Below, piece by piece: positions 23,878 to 41,631 of a DNA stretch of 64,000 nucleotides. The notes beneath the pieces are model-generated. The model saw only the letters and a list, made by a program, of their open reading frames with translations, had not been told where the DNA came from and made no database searches. The translations under genes and the position numbers were made by a program. Origin of the DNA: Gigantopelta aegis. Taxonomy: Eukaryota > Mollusca > Gastropoda > Neomphalida > Peltospiridae. Location of the stretch: positions 47,337,370 to 47,401,369 of the forward strand of contig NC_054712.1 of NCBI RefSeq assembly GCF_016097555.1, written 5' to 3'. The first letter of the stretch is position 1; the number at the start of each line of letters is the position of its first letter.

Positions 23878-24755
23878 AGATATTCAGAACAACGTTGGCC
23901 TTCTTAAAAAGCTGTATGATAAAAGGGATGACTTCAGCTTTCCAATAGTCAATTTTCTCTTCATGTCGAGCAATATTCCTTCTGCTCCAGCTGTTGGTGT
24001 CTATATTTAGCAACTTCTGAGATAACTTAGAAAATGCTCATCGTATGCCGATTTTAAAGACCGACATATCGTTCTGGTACAGAAGTTGTTGATCAGGTAT
24101 ATAACATCCAAGGACTTCTGGAATGCTTGAAAACGTTTTTATGGTGGATACTCAGAGGCCAGTTTACGGTATCACTGACTAAAACGATGTCTGATGCGAT
24201 ATTCTATTTTGACTTTGTACATGCCTTTTCATATTATTTGGTGAAACGTTTGTACATTTCAACTATGAACTTGATGGCTGTTGGTTGTGCTCAAGACGGG
24301 TGCCACCGGTGGGGCAGGATATGCTGAACTTTCGGGAACACCTGATATAATCACTTGTTTTTAAAGTGATTCGTGGGTGTGTAACATCACAGCTGTATAT
24401 TTTCCATTGAGCTCTGTGATGTACAAGTTTGGGTTTTCTAAGCTAGTCTTGGGAATGGCAGTCCTCCTCCAGGCATTGCAGGAGGGATAAAACATCCTGT
24501 TACGGATATCCTAGGGAAGTGGCGGTCATCTTAGGGACGAGCACCTGATAGTGGATCATGGAAGCAACGACGCTTTTTTGTAAAAAGTCCTTTTGACTCC
24601 GCCTTGCGCAGAGATACGATTTTGATATATATTTCTGTCAGAGTATCTTGCTTCTAACTCCTTTAGTTATACAATATTCCAAAAAAGATGACGAATGGAA
24701 GTTTTTTGTTGCAGCAAGGTCTTCAACGATATTCGATGACAACGAATAGGCCTAC
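23878..24755. repeat. duplicated 3' flank of a protease gene (paralogous to 31624-32530)
   Basis: Nearly the whole stretch is repeated downstream of copy C, from agaacaacgttggccttctt to cgatgacaacgaat. On the - strand it reads like decayed coding DNA (DTNSWSRRNIARHE, PSCNAWRRTAIPK, NPNLYITELNGKY in different frames), which I cannot assign. Its place marks the former 3' end of copy B. Confidence 0.8.
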
Positions 24756-24825
24756 ACACGATTTTATTTTAAAACTACGTGTAATTTCCATTGTCTTCCA
24801 TTTGTATACGATATAGGGGATAGGA

Positions 24826-25014
24826 TCTAACACAGTCGGTAAAGCACTTGCTTGGGGTGTTTGGGTCAAAAGATCCAATCCCCTCGGTGGACCCATTCTC
24901 TGATTGATTTCCCCCGTCTCAACCAGTGCACTACGACTGGTATATCAAATGCTGAGATATGTGCTGTTCTGTGCATATACAGGATCCCTTACTGCTAACA
25001 GAAACCTAAAGAAA
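24826..25014 (+). mobile_element. SINE (family 1), in the duplicated flank
   Basis: Head taggatctaacacagtcggt, body caaccagtgcactacgactg and catatacaggatcccttact. The same copy sits at 33001-33180 after copy C, so it was there before the block duplicated. Confidence 0.75.
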
Positions 25015-25129
25015 AACTAACTTATGGCTGTATAGGGCAGATTCCTTGTGTAGTTGTGCCAATAATGGACATTTCCTCGTGGTATAATCATGTTTTGTGA
25101 AAACCGGTGTTTCAGCATGATATAATCGT

Positions 25130-25259
25130 TTTTCATGCGACCCGGGGTTTGTGAAAATATGAAAAATACAATACACAAACATCTGTCGCGTTCTTCACAT
25201 GAGAAAAGATTGGTCATTCCCGTTATTGTTGAAATACAATGGTTAATATAACTTCCAAA
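25130..25259 (+). promoter_or_regulatory. promoter/5'UTR-like region of relic X (type 2)
   Basis: Shares blocks with the region before exon 1 of copy D: tatgaa...aca, acaaacatctgt, cacatgag.aaa.ttggt and aacttccaaaATG. Differs from the type-1 region of B and C. Confidence 0.4.
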
Positions 25260-25310
25260 ATGACTCTGCCAATGCTAATTTATTCACAAGCCAGTTTAAA
25301 AGCAGAACGC
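25260..25310 (+). pseudogene. relic exon 1 of a fifth protease copy (X)
   Basis: Starts MTLPMLIYSQASLKAE. The first five to six codons match copy D (MTLPVL), then the reading degenerates and no GTAAG donor follows. A TTAA-flanked MITE begins at 25311. With the type-2 upstream region it marks the start of a lost gene that was the counterpart of copy D. Confidence 0.55.
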
Positions 25311-25700
25311 TTAAAGGGACATTCCTGAGTTTGCTGCAATTTTTAAGATGTTATCGATTAACAGAGACTTTTTAACGATTGTAATTACATATCAAATATA
25401 TTTTTCTGAATAAAATATTAGTGTCTGTATATTAAACGTGTTTCTGATCGTTCTAATATTTGTACTAGGTTAATTTTTATTTTATTTCCTAAAATATATT
25501 TTTTCTTACGTACGTAATTATTCGAAGACAAAATCCAGTTTGGGCTTCTTACAAATATTAAGACGACCAGAAACACACTGAATATACAGACACTGATATT
25601 CTAAACAAGAAAATATATTTAATATGTAAGTGTATTCGTAGAACTATTTTATTAGTCGAAAACATCTTACAATGCAGCAAAGTCAGGAATGTCCCTTTAA
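25311..25700. mobile_element. TTAA-flanked MITE with long inverted repeats
   Basis: Begins ttaaagggacattcctgagt and ends in the reverse complement, with TTAA at each edge. Inverted similarity runs on for about 60 bases. The TTAA target is typical of piggyBac-type elements. A related copy is at 34947. Confidence 0.8.
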
Positions 25701-25735
25701 TAATCTGAAGTAGAATGGGGGGGTTTTGGGGTGTG

Positions 25736-25770
<35 letters not shown>

Positions 25771-25884
25771 GGGTGTGTGTTAAAGGGGCTTAAAATAAGA
25801 TAAATTGTTCTGCCTAAAAGCAACCATCGTGTTGTTCCATGTAGAATGATGTACGGTTTATTTGGGATTACTCAGATACACGTC

Positions 25885-25982
25885 AGCAGGTCTGTAGGAA
25901 CGATATCTAGAGTTGGGGGGGGGGGGGGGGCACAACCTCCATACTGGTGGGGCACAAACCATATTTTGACCTTTATGCCGTG

Positions 25983-25990
<8 letters not shown>
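25885..25990 (+). repeat. short interspersed motif upstream of copy C
   Basis: gtaggaacgatatctagagt plus a G-run and gcacaacctccat. Related stretches occur upstream of copy B (about 21088-21130) and in reverse at about 41420-41465, after copy D. Possibly the edge of the duplicated block, but it looks like a common dispersed repeat. Confidence 0.5.
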
Positions 25991-26013
<23 letters not shown>

Positions 26014-26034
26014 TCTTTAACGCGAACATATGGA

Positions 26035-26158
26035 AATAATCTCTAAATACAGCTGTCCGTTTCCTTGAACTGGCAATAATTCAAGGATTTTCAGTGTTGA
26101 CCAAGACACGAAGACGGACAGTCGAGGTAATCGAGATCTGGTATAGATACAGTCCAAG
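26035..26158 (+). promoter_or_regulatory. promoter/5'UTR region of copy C (type 1)
   Basis: Shares cagctgtccgtttccttgaa and the gaccaagacacgaag block with copy B. The start codon context is ccaagATGG. Confidence 0.45.
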
Positions 26159-27442
26159 ATGGCGCTGCCAGTAGTAACGAGTTTGGGTGTGGCCACCATG
26201 TTGCTATTTCTCGTTGTCGGTAAGATCACTGCACTGTTACAGTAAAGTGTGTTTGTTTAACGACACTACTAGAACACATTGATTTATTAATCATCGGCTA
26301 TTAGATGTCAAACATTTTGACATTTTGACATTTAGTCTTAATTTATTTTTTTATACATTTTCCCATTGGTATCCCACAGACAGGATATATATATAATACG
26401 TTTCTGATAGTGTTAATGTTTTGTAGAAGCCCAGACTGGATTTTACCTCCCAAATGGCCACAGTTTAAAATGTACTTAGGAGTCCTTTGGCAAATATCCC
26501 GTTTCTTTCCGTTCTCTGTGCGAGTTTTTCATGTGCATACCGTTACGGTACGATTATATGCATACACGCGCACGCACAGCAATATTTCTTTCTGTATTTA
26601 TTTATAACATCAAAAATCTATGGCGTTGTTTTATTGTTTCTGCATCACAGTAAGATAGATTGTGTATAAGACTGTAATAGTTTTATCTTCTTGTTAGATG
26701 CTGGTATGATTCCGGAACCGGAAGATGCGTGCCAGGAAACTGCACAGAGGTTTTGCACAAGTCACATTCAAAAAGACCACATCTACTGTACAAGCGATGG
26801 ACACAAATACCACGGCCTGTACGTAGTCTAGTCATTAAAGTCTGGTAGTGAAAATAAGAGATACCTATACTGTTACTAGTATACATGTATTTATCTGAAG
26901 ACATTTGCAAATTGATGTAACAAGTCCACGGTCAATAGCTCTAACAAGTTGAAGGCCAATAGCTGTAACAAGTTGAAGGTCAATAGCTCTAACAAGGTCA
27001 ATAGCTGTAACAAGTTGAAGGCCAATAGCTCTACCATGTCCAATAGCTGTAACAAGTTGAAGGCCAATAGCTCCAACAAGGCCAATAGCTGTAACAAGTT
27101 GAAAGCCAATAGCTGTAACAAGTTGAAGACCAATAGCTGTAACAAGTTGAAGGCCAATAGCTCCAACACGGCCAATAGCTGTAACAAGTTGAAGGCCAAT
27201 AGCTCCAACACGGCCAATAGCTGTAACAAGTTGAAGGCCACTAGCTGTAACAAGTTGAAGGCCAATAGCTGTAACAAGTTGAAGACCAATAGATCAAACT
27301 CTGTGCGAGAGTTACTAGTCCTCACAAAGGACACTTCACTGACAAATATTTGAGGACATACTCGAGACTTATTCTACTGTTTGTATTTATTTTAGTAATT
27401 CTTTAACACCTTCCAATCATACGTATCGTTTCTGTTTGACAC

Positions 27443-27490
<48 letters not shown>

Positions 27491-30400
27491 TTTAATCTAG
27501 TGCAACCATCATTGCCATCAGAAACATATACTGCATCGACCTAATCTTACAATTAATAAGGCTGTAATAGCTTGCAATATTTTGCACTGCCCATGTTTGT
27601 TTTTCCCCCAGATGTGCGTTCTATGCTGCCTATTGTAAGAACCACATGACGGTAGTAGGAGACGGACCAAACTGTACCCACCCAATTCTCCCCCCGAGAA
27701 CCACTCCACCGCCTACCCAGTTCGAGATGAATCTCTTTAAAAGCATCACCCACGGAATCGACGACCGCCTGGCTCTATCCAGGTCCAGGGGAATCCCCGT
27801 GAAGACCGCCAAGATGATTTTCTCCAAGCAGGACCACACGCACAAGGTGTACGTCAGAAACAAAGACTGCTGGGCGTACGGCCTGGATCTGACCTCTATT
27901 TCTCCTTGGAACAGTGACCTCAGAAACAGAAAGGCTGGAACGCTGGTCTCACCTCGTCACATGTTGTGGGCGAGACACTACAGCATTCACGTGAACAAAA
28001 CAGTCAGGTACAGACTAAGTGCTACAAGGGTAAAACTAGATTTTGTCAAAGGCTGGGTGGAGGATAGACATATTCGTGAAACGTTTTAATAAAATTAGGG
28101 GATTTTTTAGAGCATTAATGCATGATTAAATCTATTTTTTACTTTAGCAAAAGCGATTTAGATTCATTGCTTTGTAATCATATCACAACGTTGTTTTAAT
28201 GTCATCTGGATTCCTAGCTGTTTTGTACATTTTGTTGAAAATATGATTTTTTTTTTTTTTTTTAAAGATTAAAATCTTGATTTCCTCCACAAAACAGCAC
28301 ATCCACAAGCTTTGATGTAGTTATTTGGATACTATTAGTGATTCATCTGTAAATTTTCAAAGAGGGGGCAGGACATAGTCCATTAGTTAAGCGTTCGCCT
28401 TTAGAACAGTCTTAAGATCGATCGCTGTTTTTGCGCCCAAGGTCATGGAGTGTGTTATTCTTTCTGTGAGATAGTGCTTATAATCCCTTGCAGCTAGTCG
28501 AAACGGTAGCCTATGGTATGGTGGTAGTAGGTTTCCTCTAGATTAGAGCGCCACCTCGATCTCTCGCCCTTGCTGCTAGTCGAGACGGTAGCCTATGGTA
28601 TGGTGGCAGCAGGCTTCCTCTAGACTAGAGAGCCACTTCGATCGCTCGCCCTTCCTGCTAATCGAGACGGTAGCCTATGGCATGATGGCAGCAGGCTTCC
28701 TCTAGACTAGAGAGCCACTTCGATCGCTCGCCCTTGCTGCTAGTCGAAACGGTAACCTATGGTATGGTGGCAACAGGCTTCCTTTAGACTAGAGAGCCAC
28801 TTCAATCACTCGCCCTTGCTGTTAGTCGAAACGGTAGCTTATGGTATGGTGGCCGCAGGTTTCCTGTAGACTTGAGCGCCACTTCGATCGCTCGCCCTTG
28901 CTGCTAGTCGAACGGGCAGCCTATGGCATGGTGGCAGCAGGTTTCCTCTTGACTAGAGAGCCACTTCGATCGCTCGCCCTCCTGAACATGCCTCAGGACA
29001 ATTAATATCTACATAATTTAATATTCTAAGCAAGAAACGAATATTCTTAGTTCCAACTAGAGATACTGAACAGTTCTTTTAATATCTACATAATTTAATA
29101 TTCTGAGCAAGAAACGAATATTCTTGGTTCCAACTAGAGATACTGAACAGTTCTTTTAATATCTACATAATTTAATATTCTAAGCAAGAAACGAATATTC
29201 TTAGTTCCAACGAGTGATACTGAACAGTTCTTTTACTATCTACATAATTTAATATTCTAACCAGAAAGGAATATTCTTAGTTCCAACGAGTGATACTGAA
29301 CAGTTCTTTTACTATCTACATAATTTAATATTCTAAGGAAGAAAGTAATATTCTTAGTTCCAAGGAGAGATACTGAACTGTTATTTTAATATCTAACTAA
29401 TTTTGTATTCTAAGCAAGAAACGATTATTCTTAGTTCCAACTAGAGATATTGAACAGTTCTTTTAATATCTACATAATTTAATATTCTAAGCAAGAAAGG
29501 ACTATTCTTAGTTCCAATGAGTGATACTGAACAGTTCTTTTACTATCTACATAATTTAATATTCTAAGCAAGCAACGGATATTCTTAGTTCCAACGAGAG
29601 ATACTGAACAGTTCTTTTAATATCTAACTAATTTAATATTCTAAGCAAGAAACGAATAATCTTAGTTCCAACGAGTGATACTGAACAGTTATTTTAATAT
29701 CTAACTAATTTTGTATTCTAAGCAAGAAACGATTATTCTTGGTTCCAACTAGAGATACTGAACAGTTCTTTTAATATCTACATAATTTAATATTCTAAGC
29801 AAAAAAGTAATATTCTTAGTTCCAACGAGAGATACTGAACTGTTCTTTTATTATCTACATAATTTAATATCCTAAACAAGAAAGGAATATTCTTAGTTCC
29901 AACGAGAGATACTGAACAGTTCTTTTAATATCTACATAATTTAATATTCTAAGCAAGAAACGAATATTCATAGTTCCAACTAGAGATACTGGACAGTTCT
30001 TTTAATATCTACATAATTTAATATTCTAAGCAAGAAATGAATAATCTTAATTCCAACGAGTGATACTGAACAGTTCTTTTACTATCTACATAATTTTATA
30101 TTCTAAGCAAGAAATGAATATTCTTAGTTCCAACGAGTAATACTGAACAGTTCTTTTACTATCTACATAATTTAATATTTTAAGCAAGAAACGAATATTT
30201 TTAGTTCCAACTAGAGATACTGGACAGTTCTTTTAATATCTGCCTAATTTAATATTCTAAGCCAGAAATGAATATTCTTAGTTCCAACGAGTGATGATGA
30301 ACAGTTCTTTGAACTATATTTTCAGATTTGTTGACGCCAACAACAACGTCATTGAACGTCGCGTGATCTCCACACACTTGGTGAACAGAACAGCGCACGA

Positions 30401-31390
30401 CCACTTCTACGGCAAAGACATCGTCGTCGGATTCCTGGACAAAGATGTTCCGTCAACGATCAGCTTCGCCCGAGTGATGCCGAGAGAGATCTTGTATTTC
30501 CGGCCACAACACAGCACGAGACTTCCCGTTCTCAGTACGGACCAGGAGGAGAAAGCGCTTGTGGCAGATTTCAATTATTATTACGGTTCAGGAGTCTCGC
30601 TGAGGACGCCAATAGCCAACAGTACACGTCACGAGTTCTTTGAACGAATCATAGGAGGGGACAGCGGAAATCCGAACTTCTTTGTTATCAATCAGCAGAT
30701 TGTTCTGCTCTTTGTGCTTACTACAGGTAAGAAGAGGTAGCAGGCGATAAGAAACGTATAAAGCTTACTATATATCATAGGCTTATATCCTTGACTTAAC
30801 TTAAAGAGTAGAGTATCTAGTTATAGTATTTAGCATGGTTAATGCCTAGAAAAAATACCCACAAAACCCCAAAGATTAATTCATTTTATTGGGTATGTAG
30901 TTTTATTATTTTAAAATACCTTAGCGTGTCAAATTAGATATTTAATCGATCGGCCAGTCAGCCAGTCAATAAGTCAGTCAGGCAGTCAGTCATTAAATCA
31001 ACAAATCAATCAACTAACCAGTCGACCAATGGGTCAGACAGTCAGTCAATCATTTAGTTCTTCCGAAGCTATTACATTTTGACAAATATCATTGACATTA
31101 AGTCCCATTTATACCATACCACCAAAAGAATAAAACTAATTCCTCGATGTCATTTTTAAAATTTTACTAAATTTTAAATAAGAATCTAAAAAGAATACAA
31201 ATTGAGAATAATAAAAAGTACTGTTCTGTTAACACTAGGTGGCGCTGGTGGTGGTACTAACATCAACCACTGGTACGACGCGATCAACAGCATCATGGAG
31301 CAGCAAGGTGGCGGATACCAGCTGACTGAAGCCAGTCTACACGGATTCCTCGATCACCAGCACCACAGTCTGCCTAACATTGTGGGATAA
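26159..31390 (+). CDS. secreted Kazal-domain/trypsin-like serine protease, copy C (5 exons)
   Basis: Exons: 26159-26219, 26698-26818, 27612-28007, 30326-30726, 31239-31390. All have GT/AG borders and phases that close to 376 codons. Residues 1-20 are a hydrophobic signal peptide. Residues about 32-82 form a six-cysteine Kazal-like domain (Cys 32, 40, 51, 62, 69, 82; C-x-SDG-x2-Y-x3-C-x6-C), split by intron 2. A proline-rich linker follows. The S1-like domain has SPRHMLWARHY (His183), KDIVVGFLD (Asp224 proposed) and GGDSGNP (Ser306). The domain has one cysteine (147), and the Cys usual after the catalytic His is Tyr. N-glycosylation motifs occur at 81, 189, 213 and 291. The C-terminal exon is Gly-rich, then acidic/His-rich. 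Likely an extracellular peptidase; target unknown. The Kazal part could restrain the enzyme (inference). AATAAA at 31502 is the likely poly(A) signal. Confidence 0.85.
26249..26392 (-). mobile_element. SINE fragment (family 1) in intron 1 of copy C
   Basis: Reverse fragment from gtttgtttaacgacactact to atcccacagacaggatata. Confidence 0.7.
26919..27300 (+). repeat. minisatellite in intron 2 of copy C, 18/24-bp units
   Basis: Units of aacaagttgaaggccaatag plus ctgt, mixed with 18-bp versions containing ctccaacaaggcc. Because unit lengths are multiples of three, both strands stay open for over 130 codons; these are not genes. Confidence 0.9.
27441..27490. repeat. (CA)n microsatellite
   Basis: About 48 bases of CA dinucleotide in intron 2 of copy C. 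Confidence 0.95.
28363..28490 (+). mobile_element. SINE head (family 1) in intron 3 of copy C
   Basis: gggggcaggacatagtccat with a B-box-like ttaagatcgatcgctg, then gtgagatagtgcttataatc. The copy runs directly into the minisatellite at 28491, whose unit derives from its 3' part. Confidence 0.65.
28491..28985 (+). repeat. minisatellite of about 82 bp, 6 units, derived from a SINE
   Basis: Unit: gctagtcgaaacggtagcct, atggtatggtggcagcaggt, ttcctctagactagagagcc, acttcgatcgctcgccct. The unit matches the body of the adjoining SINE (cttgctgctaatcgaaa.agtagcc...ggtttcctct in related copies). Confidence 0.8.
29000..30310 (+). repeat. minisatellite of about 77 bp, about 17 units, ending at an exon
   Basis: Unit: gaacagttcttttaatatct, acataatttaatattctaag, caagaaacgaatattcttag, ttccaacgagtgatact. 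The last unit runs into gaacagttctttgaactata and the ttttcag acceptor of exon 4 at 30326, so the repeat reaches within about 15 bases of the splice site. Confidence 0.9.
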
Positions 31391-31501
31391 TCTAACCAGG
31401 GTCTGTCATGGGGTGGGAGAGAACAAAATTGTCATATGGTCAAGACTTCAGCTGCTAAGTGACTTTAAATTTAAACACTTGATAACTGTTTAGCATCTGT
31501 T

Positions 31502-31507
31502 AATAAA
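31502..31507 (+). terminator. polyadenylation signal of copy C
   Basis: AATAAA about 112 bases after the stop, in the conserved ctgtt...gttaataaagacggc context shared with copy A and the duplicated 3' end at 32690. Confidence 0.5.
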
Positions 31508-32535
31508 GACGGCTTTAAAATAATATATTTGAGTTGTGTTGTTTGTCTGTGTTTTAAAACTAATTTCAAGAAACTACAGAAAATATAAAAATATGTTTAT
31601 TACATTGGTCTATATACATAACAGAGATTCAGAACAACGTTGGCCTTCTTAAAAAGATGTATGATGAAAGGGATGACTTCAGCTTTCCAATAGTCAATTT
31701 CCCCTTCATGTCGAGCAATATTCCTTCTGCTCCAGCTGTTGGTGCCTATATTTAGCAAATTCTGAGATACCTTAGAGCATGCTCATCGTATGCCGATTTT
31801 AAAGACCGACATATCGTTCTGGTACAGAAGTTGTTGATCAGGTATATAACATCCAAGGACTTCTGGAAAGCTTAAAAACATTTTTATGGTGGATACTCAG
31901 AGGCCAGTTCACGGTATGAGGCATCACTGACTAAAACGATGTCTGATGCGATACTCTATTTTGACTTTGTACTTGCCTTTTCATATCATTTGGTGAAACG
32001 TTTGTACATTTCAGCTATGAACTTGATGGCTGTTGGTTGTGCTCAAGACGGGTGCCACCGGTGGGGCAGGATATGCTGAACTTTCGGGAACACCTGATAT
32101 AATCACTTGTTTTTAAAGTGATTCGGGAATGTGTAGCATCACAGCTGTATATTTTCCATTGAGCTCTGTGCTGTACACGTTTGGGTTTTCTAAGCTATTC
32201 TTGGGAGTGGCAGTCCTCCTCCGGCATTGCAGGAGGGATAAAACATCCTGTTACGGATATCCTAGGGAAGTGGCGGTCATCTTAGGGACGAGCACCTGAT
32301 AGTGGATCATGGAAGCAACGACGCTTTTGTGTAAAAAGTCCTTTTGACTCCGCCTTGCGCAGAGATACGATTTTGATCACGGAAGACGATTTTGTCATTC
32401 ACTTTTATATATATTTCTGTCAGAGTTTCTTGCTTCTATAGTTATACAATATTCCAAAAAATATGACGAATGGAAGTTTTTTTGTGGCAGCAAGGTCTTC
32501 AACGATATTCGATGACAACGAATTGGCCTACACAC

Positions 32536-32790
32536 GACACCACAGTCTGCCTTACCTCGTGGGATAATCTAACCAGGGTCTGTCATGGGGTGGGTGGGGA
32601 GAGAAAAAAGTGGTGATATAGTCACGACTTCAGCCGCTAAGTGACTTCAAATTTAAACACTTAATAACTGTTTTAGCATTTGTTAATAAAGACGGCTTAA
32701 AAACAATATATTTGATTTGTGTTGTTTTGTTTTGTTGCTGTTTGTGTTTGTTTTAAAACTAATTTAAAGAAACTACAGAAAATATAAAAA
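32536..32790 (+). pseudogene. duplicated end of exon 5 and 3'UTR of copy C
   Basis: Repeats the last codons (HHSLPYLVG, stop at 32565-32567) and about 220 bases of 3'UTR of copy C, joined directly to the end of the 31624-32530 flank. A partial tandem duplication of the gene's 3' end; not a gene by itself. Confidence 0.8.
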
Positions 32791-32805
32791 TATGTTTATT
32801 ACCTT

Positions 32806-32846
32806 TATATATATATATATATATATATACATATATACATACATAT

Positions 32847-32900
<54 letters not shown>
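32806..32900. repeat. (TA)n / (TACA)n microsatellite
   Basis: About 95 bases of TA with some TACA units, inside the duplicated flank. Confidence 0.95.
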
Positions 32901-32902
<2 letters not shown>

Positions 32903-33000
32903 CAGATATTCAGAACAACGTTGGCCTTCTTAAAAAGCTGTATGATAAATGTTTGTTTTAAAACTATGTGCAATTCCCGTTGTCTTCCATTAGTAATACA

Positions 33001-33180
33001 TATAGGGAACGGGATCTAACACAGTCGGTGGTGTTTGGGTCTCTAAATGGTCACCACCACCACAACCAATGCCCCACAACTGGTATATCAAATACCGTGG
33101 TATGTGCTGTCCTGTCTGTGGGACAGTGCATATAAAGGATACCTTACTGCTAATAGAAACCTATAGGAAAACAAACTTAT
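33001..33180 (+). mobile_element. SINE (family 1), paralogous to the one at 24826
   Basis: cgggatctaacacagtcggt, ggtatgtgctgtcctgtctg and ataaaggataccttactgct. Same position relative to the duplicated flank as the copy at 24826-25014. Confidence 0.75.
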
Positions 33181-33349
33181 AAAGCATTGTTTTGTCAGCC
33201 GAAAAAGAAAGAAAAGTAATGTTTCACAAATTACACAGTTTACTCGGTTGCACGTTTTACAAATATACGCTTGTCACAAAATTAGACGCCACCATTGTTG
33301 AAATAACAATATTTTGCCGAGTAAATAAAGTTTACAATAGAATTCAACA

Positions 33350-33905
33350 TTGATACAATCAACACTGGAATGTTTGACATTTACAAACAACAACAAGACA
33401 TTAAGTTTACAGTAGAATTCAATATTGATACAATCAACACCGGAATGTTTGACATTTACAAATTAGAGGAAAACATTAATTTTTAGGTAACATTTAGCAT
33501 TGATATAATCATATTTAAAATGTTTGACATTTACAAATTAGAGGAAAACATTAATTTTACAGTAAAATTTAGCATTGATATAATCATATTTAAAATGTTT
33601 GACATTTACAAATTAGAGGAAAACATTAATTTTACAGTAAAATTTAGCATTGATATAATCATATTTAAAATGTTTGACATTTACAAACTAGAGATACACA
33701 TTAAGTTTACAGCAGAATACAATCACCATTGAAATGTTTGACATTTACAAACCAGACGAAAACATTAATTTTACAGAAAAAATACAATCACTATTAAAAT
33801 GTTTGACATTTACTAACTAGACAAAAACAGTAATTTTACAGTAGAATTTAGCATTGATACAATTACCAATACAATGTTGGACATTTACAAAGTAGAAAAA
33901 AATGA
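33350..33905 (+). repeat. minisatellite of about 75 bp, about 7 units
   Basis: Unit: aaaatgtttgacatttacaa, attagaggaaaacattaatt, ttacagtaaaatttagcatt, gatataatcatattt. Lies between copies C and D. A 70-codon open frame in it is a repeat artefact. Confidence 0.85.
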
Positions 33906-34029
33906 AGTGATTCGTTTGTAAACGTATATAGCTGTTTTACAGTAATGCGATTATACATAAATGTTATTTTCGTTTAATTCGAGCAAAAATCAGCCTACCC
34001 TCCTACCAAAAAAAAAAAATGCGAGCACA

Positions 34030-34176
34030 TGTCTATGCTTCGTGCGACCAGATGTTTATGTAAATATGAAGAATGTTTTGCCTATAAACATCTGTTGCTT
34101 TCTTTATATGAGATAAGCTTGGTAACTGCCAGTAGCTATTGAAGAATCGAAGTAAAACAGTTATATATCTTCCACC
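34030..34176 (+). promoter_or_regulatory. promoter/5'UTR region of copy D (type 2), possible TATA box
   Basis: TATAAA at 34083-34088, 89 bases before the start codon, in gcctataaacatctgttgc. Homologous to the region before relic X at 25130-25259. Start codon context tccaccATGA is good. Confidence 0.4.
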
Positions 34177-40956
<6,780 letters not shown>

Positions 40957-41009
40957 TGGAATCACAGACTACATAAAACATTAAACACTGAAATAACACG
41001 GCGTTTGTT

Positions 41010-41524
41010 TTGTTTTGGGTTGCTGTTATTTTTTTTTTTCGTTTTTATTTATTTATTATTATTCATTTTCTTTTTTTTATGATTATTATCTTTTTATTAT
41101 TTATTTTAAGTGTGGGAGCTTCTTTGGCTATCACAATATACCCGATACAAAAAGACAGAATCTGAAACCGTCAGTACAGGGCCATATGGCTGTGTACAAT
41201 GCAGTCGAATGTGCATTTGGGAAAATAGTGCTTGATACATGAATCTCTATCTAGTGTCTCGTCTATAGGACAGCCAGTCCCAAGGAGATCCTTTACTGGA
41301 CATTTCATCCATTGTTTATTTACACCTTTTGATCAGGCTTGTGGGAAACGGGGTGCCGGCAAACAGAACGAAAATGCGACTTATGCCCTCTACTAAGAGG
41401 CTGTGATCCTTCACTAGAAATTGTGCCCCACTCCAACTCCAGATATCGTTCCTACGGCCCTGTTGATTCATCACGCTTGTATAAAACAAGAATTTCAAAC
41501 TACGGCGATTTGTTTTGTGTATTG

Positions 41525-41556
<32 letters not shown>

Positions 41557-41605
41557 AAGAAGAAAAAAAAAAAAAACCCACCACCAACAAACAGCAATAG
41601 CAACA
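41010..41605. other. intergenic low-complexity and repeat DNA after copy D
   Basis: T-rich stretch (41030-41110), reverse copy of the gtaggaacgatatctagag motif (41420-41465), a C-run and an A-run (41527-41576). No coding signal. Confidence 0.5.
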
Positions 41606-41631
41606 TAAATAAATAAAATTAATAAAATGTG

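Noticed and set aside
24127-24327. Gene in the flank after copy B
   Set aside because: Readable protein-like bits occur in several frames in both paralogous flanks but none joins into a supported exon; kept only as a duplicated, decayed flank.
26891-27353. 147- and 134-codon open frames on opposite strands
   Set aside because: Both come from an 18/24-bp minisatellite whose unit is a multiple of three.
28491-30310. CRISPR-like regular repeats
   Set aside because: Units are contiguous with no unique spacers, in an intron of a eukaryotic gene; these are minisatellites.
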